Shown here one piece after another: positions 1 through 4,827 of a stretch of 5,817 nucleotides of DNA. A program made the translations under genes and the position numbers. This stretch comes from Betaproteobacteria bacterium HGW-Betaproteobacteria-2 (GTDB taxonomy: Bacteria > Pseudomonadota > Gammaproteobacteria > Burkholderiales > Methylophilaceae). Under the pieces are notes generated by a model. It saw only the letters and a program-made list of their open reading frames with translations. It had not been told where the DNA came from and ran no database searches. How positions within the stretch are numbered: the first letter of the stretch is position 1; every line of letters starts with the position of its first letter. The stretch lies in NCBI GenBank assembly GCA_002842255.1, contig PHCM01000105.1:1-5817 (forward strand), in the 5' to 3' direction.

Positions 1-491
1 TCAGTTCAGTTGGCACTGTGATTACACCGGGCCGGGTGACTTATGAGACCGAGCTGCGGGATATTGGCAATACGCTGAATATCGTGCCCAAGATCAATGC
101 CGATGGCACGGTAACGCTTTCCATCCAGCAGGATGTTTCCAGTGTGCTGCCGGGTGCCATTTCCCTGCCTCCAATCACCATCGGCAATACGATACAGTCC
201 TTCAATATCGATTCGGTCAAGGTGGCCAATATCGAAGGCATCGTTGTGGCCAAGGATGGCCTGACGGTCGCTATCGGCGGGCTGATCAGCAACTCGTCAT
301 CCTATAACGAAACCAAGGTGCCGCTGCTGGGTGACATTCCGCTGGTCGGCGAATTGTTTAAGAAGAAGGACAAAACCAACACCAAGAGCGAGATGATCCT
401 GCTCATTACACCACGCATCATCAAGAACCCGAGCGACGGTGAAATGGTGACGGCGGATACCATGGATGAGGTGTCTGACCAGGCTTGGTAG
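1..491 (+). CDS. Secretin (GspD/PulD/PilQ superfamily), C-terminal part, 5' end cut by window edge
   Basis: The reading frame is open from base 3 to the TAG at 489-491 (162 visible residues), so the start lies to the left. Secretins form multimeric gated channels in the outer membrane for type II/III secretion, type IV pilus or phage export. The visible part is the membrane-embedded C-terminal domain: a beta-rich segment containing LNIVPKIN and LSIQQDVSS, then AIGGLI, then the signature VPLLGDIPLVGELF (bases 318-359) and the final strand LLITPRII. These last motifs are highly characteristic of the family. After ITPRII only about 20 residues remain, so the long C-terminal S-domain by which classical GspD binds its pilotin appears to be absent. 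The subtype (GspD-like, MshL-like or other) cannot be decided without the N-domains. A lipoprotein gene follows after 44 bp and is probably co-transcribed. Family assignment is very secure; the system it serves is unknown. Confidence 0.93.
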   Translation, partial: SSVGTVITPGRVTYETELRDIGNTLNIVPKINADGTVTLSIQQDVSSVLPGAISLPPITIGNTIQSFNIDSVKVANIEGIVVAKDGLTVAIGGLISNSSSYNETKVPLLGDIPLVGELFKKKDKTNTKSEMILLITPRIIKNPSDGEMVTADTMDEVSDQAW

Positions 492-525
492 ATGATGATT
501 GTTATTGTGGAAACGTTTTAAATAA

Positions 526-530
526 AGGAA
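526..530 (+). promoter_or_regulatory. Ribosome binding site of the lipoprotein gene
   Basis: The sequence AAAGGAAG precedes the ATG at 536, with about six bases between the GGA core and the start codon. It decides in favour of 536. A start further upstream in the same frame (485) lies inside the secretin gene, has no such site, and would place 17 extra residues in front of the signal peptide. A second in-frame ATG at 545 would also leave a working signal peptide but is less well placed. Confidence 0.6.
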
Positions 531-535
531 GCAAC

Positions 536-1204
536 ATGAAGTCCATGAAATTTGCCTCTATCGCCATTCTGGCAGCCCTGCTCGGCGCCTGCTCCAACCA
601 GCCGGTGGGTAAATGGCAGGAGCGCTCCCAGCAGATGAAGCTCAACGCCGTGCAGCACTGGGGCCTGATCGCCGCTGATGCTGTTGAGCAGACCAAGATG
701 GCGGTCAGCAGCCAAGAGAATATCAAGAATCGCCCGTTGTTCGTGACGGACAACCGGGGTACGCATTTCGATCGGGCTTTTCGCAATTACATGATTACCG
801 GCCTCGTTAATGCCGGCCTGGCAGTTTCCGACAGGAAGGAAGGCGCAGTCGAGATCAGCTATGAGTCGCAAGTAATCCGCCACGGCGCTTCTTTCGACCC
901 CAGCGTTTTCGGCTACAAACCGGGTATCGCCACCGGTGGCGTGGCCGGTTTCTGGGTGCTGCGCAACGCTTCTACAACCGGCATTGCCGCCGGTACGTTG
1001 GCAGCGGCTGCGGGTTATGACCTTTACAAGGTGACGGAGCCTACCGGCGTCGAATTGTTGCTGACGACTTCCATCGTCAGTGAAAATCAATATGTCATGC
1101 GCAACACCGATGCCTATTACATCGAAAAAGCCGATGCCTATCTGTTTGAACCATGCAAAAGCCGTTCGGCAACGGGCTGCCGGCCAAAATATCCATTGAA
1201 GTAG
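536..1204 (+). CDS. Outer-membrane-type lipoprotein of unknown function, downstream of secretin
   Basis: This 222-residue protein begins with a short lipoprotein signal peptide (residues 1-18: MK start, hydrophobic core AILAALL) and the lipobox LGAC, with the lipidated Cys at residue 19. Ser at position +2 argues for outer-membrane sorting under the E. coli rule. The mature part has a mixed alpha/beta region at about 35-115 (including RPLFVTDNRG and VEISYESQVIRH). A Gly/Ala-rich hydrophobic stretch follows at about 126-160, then a strand-rich end containing TDAYYIEKADAYLF. Two Cys (207 and 215) near the C-terminus could pair in the periplasm. The pattern of the 35-115 region is vaguely like small periplasmic lipoproteins such as FlgO, but I cannot support a family call. 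It lies between a secretin and a protease in a tight gene row, so a role as secretin partner or pilotin-like helper is a reasonable inference, not a demonstrated one. Confidence 0.85.
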   Translation: MKSMKFASIAILAALLGACSNQPVGKWQERSQQMKLNAVQHWGLIAADAVEQTKMAVSSQENIKNRPLFVTDNRGTHFDRAFRNYMITGLVNAGLAVSDRKEGAVEISYESQVIRHGASFDPSVFGYKPGIATGGVAGFWVLRNASTTGIAAGTLAAAAGYDLYKVTEPTGVELLLTTSIVSENQYVMRNTDAYYIEKADAYLFEPCKSRSATGCRPKYPLK

Positions 1205-1211
1205 TACAAGC

Positions 1212-2141
1212 ATGAAACCGGAAAGAATCTTCTGGATTTTGGTGGCGGGCCTGTGGGCCGGGCTGATCTATGCCGCTTATGTATTCGATCTGCCGGCAAA
1301 GTTCGGTTTTAACGGAGCGGATTTGCAATCAGAGCATGGTTCAGAGGTGGCTGATGCAGGCGGAGCCTGTGATGCACGGCCACCGCAAAGTGCAAGGGCA
1401 TTCGATATTGATGCAGCGCCGCGCGTGAAAAAAAACCAGTATGCGGCGCAAATCGACGTTGATAATCAACACCGTTATCCGGTTCTGGCAATTCTCACCA
1501 GCCCGGACGGCGAAATGGAATATCGCGGCGTCTACCTGTTGACCGGGCAAAAAACCAGTCTCGTGGTGCCGGCTGGCGATTACGGCTTTACCGTGTTGTC
1601 CGGCAGCCGCTGGTGCAACCTCGATAGCGGTTTCAGCGACGGATATGTGGTGCCATATCCTGATCAGATCCATCTTGAACGGCAGTCTCGCTCCAGCATG
1701 AATTTGCTGTCGTTCGGCAGCACGGCCGATGCCGTGATGTTTTCATTTGCCGCTCATGGCGTGGTACAGGCCGCGAACCGCAACGAGATTCTTGAGCTTT
1801 CGCGACAAATGGATGGACATTTCCATGTCGTCGGCAGCGTGGAGGGCAATCCGATCACCTTTCTGATTGATACGGGGGCTACCTCCGTCTCAATTCCGTA
1901 CAGTCTTGCGACTGAAATCGGCCTGGACAGGAATTGCAAACCGGCGCATTTCATGACGGCAGCAGGGCGGGTGCAAGGATGCAAGGCTGTCGTACAAAAT
2001 CTGACGATAGGCGGTTTCCAATTCCAGCAGATGGAAGTCAGCTTCAACAAGGGTGGCGAGATGCCGTTGCTAGGCATGAGTGTGCTCAGCCAGCTACGCG
2101 TGCAGCAAAATGCAGACACCATGCTGATCTCGATGAACTGA
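1212..2141 (+). CDS. Membrane-anchored retropepsin-like aspartic protease (clan AA)
   Basis: This is a 309-residue protein. Residues 7-25 form one hydrophobic segment (FWILVAGLWAGLIYAAYVF), best read as an uncleaved anchor with the rest in the periplasm. After a polar linker (about 30-72), residues 75-160 form a beta-rich region of unknown family containing LTSPDGEMEYRGVYLL and VVPAGDYGF. Residues 195-309 match bacterial single-domain retropepsins (TIGR02281-type). The active-site motif is FLIDTGATSVSIP with catalytic Asp220. A flap-like segment MTAAGRVQGC follows, then LTIGGFQF, then the closing motif LLGMSVL (286-292). Such enzymes carry one DTGA per chain and must dimerise to be active. 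The gene starts 7 bp after the lipoprotein stop; a GAAG at 1198-1201 is only a weak ribosome site, so translational coupling is possible. The substrate is unknown. The family call is secure; a role in maturing or turning over envelope proteins of the same operon is inference. An A8 run lies at 1428-1435. Confidence 0.9.
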   Translation: MKPERIFWILVAGLWAGLIYAAYVFDLPAKFGFNGADLQSEHGSEVADAGGACDARPPQSARAFDIDAAPRVKKNQYAAQIDVDNQHRYPVLAILTSPDGEMEYRGVYLLTGQKTSLVVPAGDYGFTVLSGSRWCNLDSGFSDGYVVPYPDQIHLERQSRSSMNLLSFGSTADAVMFSFAAHGVVQAANRNEILELSRQMDGHFHVVGSVEGNPITFLIDTGATSVSIPYSLATEIGLDRNCKPAHFMTAAGRVQGCKAVVQNLTIGGFQFQQMEVSFNKGGEMPLLGMSVLSQLRVQQNADTMLISMN

Positions 2142-2153
2142 CCGGTTCTCAGG

Positions 2154-3341
2154 CTAGAAGCGGATATTCAAATCCACGCGGAAGCGGTTGCCGTCCTGCC
2201 CAGTGGTAATCGAATCGACCAGGAACAGGCGATTGTTGATGTCGACGTTCTTGCTGAACCAGTAGCGCAAACCGATTTCGTGGCCTTTCATATTGGTGAC
2301 GTCGCTTTGTGCGCCTTCTCCCCAGCGCACCCAGTTGGATTGGCCGTAGGCGCCATTGATGGCCAATTTTTCGATATAGGCATACATGTAATTGAGATGC
2401 CATCTGCCGCCGCCATTCGGCCTGATGGCTTTGCCACCCACGGTCGTTGAGACGGCGAATCCGCTTTTGTCATCATGGTATTGCACGGTGACCGGATCGC
2501 TGTCGTTGCGGGAGTAGCTCTCGAAGTTGCGAATCAGGTCGCCGCCGAAGCGAATAAAATCAAGGCGATAGGCGCCGAGATCAAGCGCATGGTCGGCTTG
2601 AATCGATGCGGCGGCGATCTTGTAGTCGCGGTTTGCATTGCCGTCGATGAGATATCGAGCCTCGCCGGAACCGTTGATGTAAAAATAACCCAGGCTGTAG
2701 CGCAGTAGCCAGTTGGCAGCGAGTGATTGATCGAATACCAGTTGCGCCGCTGTCAGCTGGTTGGTGAAATCGCGGTGGCCGTCCGGCAGGGCAAAGTGAC
2801 CGGCGCGCAACTGCACAGTGGTGTTGAGCAGATTCGGCAACTCGCTCTGCATGTAGGCACCGGCGATAGTGACATTATCGTTCCAGAGGACTTCGGCATC
2901 ATTCTGCTGCCAGAACGGAAAACTGTTGCGCCCCAGCCAGGTTCTGACGCCATTTGACTTGCCCTCAATGAACCACTGATCCAGCGCCATGTGGAAATCG
3001 TCGCGGTCGTTGCCGCTGAAATCGGCAATTGTGATATTGGTGCCCTGCTGACCACCTTCAGGGTTGGTTCTTGCCCGCACCTGCAGGCGAAAGTGCTCGT
3101 CGAACACGTATCTTGCCCCCAGTCGGGCTCTCATGCGCAATCGATCGCGATCGTCACGTTTCTCGCCTGATTCCTTTCTGGAATCGAAATCCTTTTCAAA
3201 ACGCAGACGGGTATCGGCGAATATTTCCAGTTTTTGGTCCTCGCTGGTCCAGAGCGCAGCCTGCGCTGATGAAGCAACACCAAGCATGGCATATAAAAAA
3301 AGGCAGGTGAGGAGTTGTTGATGTGGGCGATACGGTTTCAA
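2154..3341 (-). CDS. Putative outer-membrane beta-barrel porin (Porin_5-like)
   Basis: This is a 395-residue exported protein. A signal peptide covers about residues 1-28, with hydrophobic core LLTCLFLYAMLGVA and a cleavage site after AQA. Alternating beta strands rich in Tyr, Arg and Asp follow to the end, and the chain closes with FRVDLNIRF, whose terminal Phe is typical of outer-membrane barrels needing BAM assembly. The DRDRLRMRARLGARY stretch (about 64-78) and a WLGRNSFPF segment resemble the 'putative porin' family PF16930. At 395 residues it seems shorter than many members. Its likely role is a diffusion channel; the substrate is unknown. The first codon appears to be TTG at 3341, because no in-frame ATG or GTG lies between it and an upstream TGA. 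The next Met (codon 19) would destroy the signal peptide. A GAAAG lies about ten bases upstream. The gene is divergent from an SDR gene and ends 12 bp from the protease gene. Confidence 0.85.
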   Translation of the reverse strand: MKPYRPHQQLLTCLFLYAMLGVASSAQAALWTSEDQKLEIFADTRLRFEKDFDSRKESGEKRDDRDRLRMRARLGARYVFDEHFRLQVRARTNPEGGQQGTNITIADFSGNDRDDFHMALDQWFIEGKSNGVRTWLGRNSFPFWQQNDAEVLWNDNVTIAGAYMQSELPNLLNTTVQLRAGHFALPDGHRDFTNQLTAAQLVFDQSLAANWLLRYSLGYFYINGSGEARYLIDGNANRDYKIAAASIQADHALDLGAYRLDFIRFGGDLIRNFESYSRNDSDPVTVQYHDDKSGFAVSTTVGGKAIRPNGGGRWHLNYMYAYIEKLAINGAYGQSNWVRWGEGAQSDVTNMKGHEIGLRYWFSKNVDINNRLFLVDSITTGQDGNRFRVDLNIRF

Positions 3342-3384
3342 TGATTTGATGCTTTCAACGCAATGAATGGTGTTTCATGAGTTT

Positions 3385-3409
3385 AACAAGCGTCGAAGTA
3401 ATGCTTGTT
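3385..3409. repeat. Inverted repeat AACAAGC-N11-GCTTGTT in divergent intergenic region
   Basis: Perfect 7-base arms (3385-3391 and 3403-3409) are separated by 11 bases. The arm centres are 18 bases apart, which suits a dimeric regulator better than a stable hairpin. It lies in the porin leader region, about 45 bp upstream of its start codon. Arms of this length at this spacing can also arise by chance. Confidence 0.4.
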
Positions 3410-3421
3410 TTCATTCGCCTG

Positions 3422-3434
3422 ATTGCTCAGCAAT
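3422..3434. repeat. Inverted repeat ATTGCT-C-AGCAAT
   Basis: A perfect 6-base palindrome with a one-base centre, directly adjacent to a second palindrome at 3436-3451. The one-base centre cannot form a hairpin loop, so a protein-binding site is the more likely meaning, if it has any. Confidence 0.4.
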
Positions 3435-3435
3435 G

Positions 3436-3451
3436 GCGGCATTTTTGCCGC
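3436..3451. repeat. Inverted repeat GCGGCA-TTTT-TGCCGC
   Basis: A perfect 6-base, GC-rich stem with a four-base loop, one base after the previous palindrome. It overlaps the expected transcription start of the candidate porin promoter at 3454-3483. It could be an operator or a hairpin at the 5' end of the porin message. As a + strand terminator it is poor, because no T-run directly follows it. Confidence 0.4.
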
Positions 3452-3453
3452 AG

Positions 3454-3483
3454 AGTATACGTTTTTTGCTGATAAGTTGAAGG
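3454..3483 (-). promoter_or_regulatory. Candidate porin promoter (- strand)
   Basis: On the - strand, TATACT (complement of 3454-3459) matches the -10 consensus at five of six bases. The -35 is poor (best TTCAAC with a 16-base spacer). It would give a leader of about 105 bases that begins inside the palindrome at 3436-3451. Only the -10 is convincing. Confidence 0.3.
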
Positions 3484-3484
3484 T

Positions 3485-3513
3485 TTGTTCTCACATCTTC
3501 AGCTTGATGTAAT
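3485..3513 (+). promoter_or_regulatory. Candidate SDR gene promoter (+ strand)
   Basis: TTGTTC (3485-3490) and TGTAAT (3508-3513) are 17 bases apart. The -10 matches sigma-70 consensus at five of six bases and the -35 at only three. Transcription would start near 3520 and give a leader of about 29 bases with the ribosome site inside it. Confidence 0.35.
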
Positions 3514-3536
3514 AATGAAACGCTAATCGCATGAAT

Positions 3537-3542
3537 GAGGAG
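3537..3542 (+). promoter_or_regulatory. Ribosome binding site of the SDR gene
   Basis: GAGGAG lies six bases upstream of the ATG at 3549 and is a near-ideal Shine-Dalgarno sequence. It rules out the in-frame ATG at 3531, which lies upstream of the site and has no good site of its own. Confidence 0.8.
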
Positions 3543-3548
3543 AACACT

Positions 3549-4319
3549 ATGATCCCCGCACAATCACTGGATTTGAGCGGCAAGGTGGCACTGGTCACCG
3601 GTGGCGCAGTCGGCATAGGTAAGGCTTCGGTGTTGGCGCTTGGCCGGGCCGGTGCCTTTATCGGCCTGCATTATCATCGCAGCAAGGAAGCAGCTGAGGC
3701 CTTGCTTGCAGACCTCAAGGCCGAGAATATCAACGCCGTGCTGTTGCAAGGCGACCTGACGACGGAGGAGGACGCCAATCGCGTGGTGGATGACCTGGTA
3801 AAGGCGGCAGGGCGGCTGGATATCGTCGTCAATAATAGCGGCGGCCTGGTTCAGCGTGCGAAGATCGAGGAATGTCCACTGGAAGTCTGGTGCAAATCGC
3901 TCGATATCAATGCGACCAGTGCCTTTCTGGTGACAAGGCGCGCGATTCCGCATCTGCGTGCCACGGGCAGCGGCCGTATCGTCAATCTGCTTTCATTGTC
4001 GGTGCAGACTGGTGGTGCCAACGGTGCCGGTGCCTATGCTGCCGGCAAGGGCGCGCTGATGGTCTTTACGCACACGCTGGCAAAAGAGTTGGCGCCGCAT
4101 GTGCGTACCAATTCCATCATGCCGGGCACGGTGGAAACCCAGCACCACGAGATCCATTCCACCGAGGAAATGATGGAAGCCTACCGCAAGCAAACTCCGC
4201 TTGGGCGTAACACCATGGCGGAAGAAGTGGCGAGTTCGGTGCTGTTTCTGGCCAGTGACATGTCGTCGCACATCAACGGCGCGCTGATTGATATAAGTGG
4301 TGGCAGGTTCCTGCGCTAG
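3549..4319 (+). CDS. Short-chain dehydrogenase/reductase (classical SDR, FabG-like)
   Basis: This 256-residue, soluble, cytoplasmic NAD(P)H-dependent oxidoreductase has the usual length for a classical SDR. Visible motifs are the Rossmann glycine motif TGGAVGIG (17-24) and HYHRSKEAA after the second strand, where the basic Arg suggests NADP(H). NNSG (95-98) stands in place of the common NNAG. DINATSAF carries the structural Asn, and YAAGK has catalytic Tyr163 and Lys167. The catalytic Ser is most likely Ser149 in NLLSLS, 14 residues before the Tyr rather than the usual 13; Ser151 is the alternative. The C-terminal part has the family PGTVET and the end motif INGALIDISGG. The substrate cannot be told; 3-oxoacyl reductase-like and sugar or alcohol dehydrogenase roles are both possible. 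It stands alone on its strand, divergent from the porin, which may hint at uptake and conversion of one substrate, but this is speculative. Confidence 0.92.
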   Translation: MIPAQSLDLSGKVALVTGGAVGIGKASVLALGRAGAFIGLHYHRSKEAAEALLADLKAENINAVLLQGDLTTEEDANRVVDDLVKAAGRLDIVVNNSGGLVQRAKIEECPLEVWCKSLDINATSAFLVTRRAIPHLRATGSGRIVNLLSLSVQTGGANGAGAYAAGKGALMVFTHTLAKELAPHVRTNSIMPGTVETQHHEIHSTEEMMEAYRKQTPLGRNTMAEEVASSVLFLASDMSSHINGALIDISGGRFLR

Positions 4320-4331
4320 GGAGCATTCTGA

Positions 4332-4358
4332 GACGAAGTGCAAATTTTCGTCAGTTTT
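4332..4358 (+). terminator. Weak candidate terminator after the SDR gene
   Basis: The stem GACGAA/TTCGTC (4332-4337 with 4347-4352) has a nine-base loop and is followed by AGTTTT. It begins 12 bases after the SDR stop codon. The stem is only half G/C and the T-run is short, so termination would be weak at best. Confidence 0.3.
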
Positions 4359-4366
4359 GTGCAAAT
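4338..4366. repeat. Direct repeat GTGCAAAT x2, 21 bp apart, upstream of the HU gene
   Basis: Identical 8-base copies occur at 4338-4345 and 4359-4366. The start-to-start distance of 21 bp is two helical turns, so both copies face the same side of the DNA. They lie just upstream of the candidate HU promoter and could be a regulator site. The repeat is short and chance is possible. Confidence 0.35.
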
Positions 4367-4371
4367 AAGTG

Positions 4372-4400
4372 GTGAAATGGCTTGCGGGCTAGGTTAAGAT
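4372..4400 (+). promoter_or_regulatory. Candidate promoter of the HU gene
   Basis: TAAGAT (4395-4400) matches the -10 consensus at five of six bases. The -35 at 17 bases' spacing (GTGAAA, 4372-4377) is weak. The gene needs its own promoter, as it is separated by 117 bp from the SDR gene, and this is the best -10 in that gap. A weak -35 would fit control by an activator. Confidence 0.35.
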
Positions 4401-4436
4401 AGGCATTCCGAACAATAACTCAAGGGAAGTTTATAA

Positions 4437-4709
4437 ATGAACAAAGCAGAACTGATTGAACAAGTCGCCAAAGAAGCAGGTATCAGCAAGGCAGCTGCAG
4501 GTAAGGCGATTGATGCATTCACTGATAGCGTTACAGCAGCGCTGAAGAGCGGCGACACTGTTACATTGATTGGTTTTGGTACATTTACTGTTTCTGCCCG
4601 TGCTGCTCGCACCGGCCGTAACCCGCAAACCGGTCAAGAGTTGAAGATTGCTGCACGCAAGGCTCCAGGCTTCCGTGCTGGCAAGGCTCTGAAGGATGCA
4701 CTCAACTAA
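4437..4709 (+). CDS. hupB: HU-family nucleoid DNA-binding protein (HU-beta-like)
   Basis: This 90-residue protein has exactly the usual HU length. HU is a small dimer that bends and compacts DNA and affects replication, recombination and transcription in the nucleoid. The sequence shows the N-terminal helix pair ([15 protein letters not shown], then [15 protein letters not shown]), the family signature around [18 protein letters not shown], the DNA-intercalating Pro63 in RNPQTG at the tip of the beta arm, and the C-terminal helix [10 protein letters not shown]. It lacks the IHF-specific features and fits HU-beta best; the symbol rests on this resemblance. A good ribosome site, GGGAAG (4424-4429), lies seven bases before the ATG. 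The gene has a 117-bp upstream region with candidate control elements and its own strong terminator, so it is probably a single-gene unit. It converges on glnD. Confidence 0.95.
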   Translation: MNKAELIEQVAKEAGISKAAAGKAIDAFTDSVTAALKSGDTVTLIGFGTFTVSARAARTGRNPQTGQELKIAARKAPGFRAGKALKDALN

Positions 4710-4741
4710 GATCGAGCCTTGAGGCTTTATTTAGTTGGATT

Positions 4742-4771
4742 AAAAAACGCCGGTTAACACCGGCGTTTTTT
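4742..4771. terminator. Bidirectional intrinsic terminator between hupB and glnD
   Basis: A perfect hairpin is formed by ACGCCGGT (4747-4754), loop TAAC (4755-4758) and ACCGGCGT (4759-4766). Six A (4742-4747) precede it and six T (4766-4771) follow it, so the palindrome has 13-base arms. It can terminate the HU gene on the + strand (32 bp after its stop) and glnD on the - strand (about 57 bp after its stop). Confidence 0.93.
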
Positions 4772-4827
4772 GTGCATAAAGATTTTGAGAGATCAGGCCA
4801 TTCTGATTTCAAAACCGCTTTCCTGTA

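Noticed and set aside
485..535. An upstream extension of the lipoprotein gene to a start at 485
   Set aside because: It would overlap the secretin end, lacks a ribosome site, and would put 17 residues including Cys and Asp in front of the signal peptide.
518..1213. A 231-codon open frame on the - strand opposite the lipoprotein gene
   Set aside because: The opposite strand encodes a protein with a clear signal peptide, lipobox and ribosome site. The antisense translation is rich in His, Arg and Cys with no recognisable motif.
2475..3321. Several 76-85 codon open frames on the + strand inside the porin gene
   Set aside because: They are antisense to a coherent beta-barrel protein with signal peptide and terminal Phe, and none shows a ribosome site or domain.
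3436..3470. Hairpin plus the distant T6 run (3462-3467) as a + strand terminator
   Set aside because: The T-run begins about ten bases after the stem, too far for an intrinsic terminator, and no + strand gene ends upstream of it.
3531..3548. An upstream ATG for the SDR gene
   Set aside because: The strong GAGGAG site lies between this ATG and the ATG at 3549, so it can serve only the latter.
3564..3953. A 129-codon - strand open frame opposite the SDR gene
   Set aside because: It is a shadow of the SDR frame, which carries all the family motifs on the + strand.
4394..4637. - strand open frames opposite the HU gene
   Set aside because: The HU protein is complete and highly conserved on the + strand; the antisense frames show low-complexity composition only.
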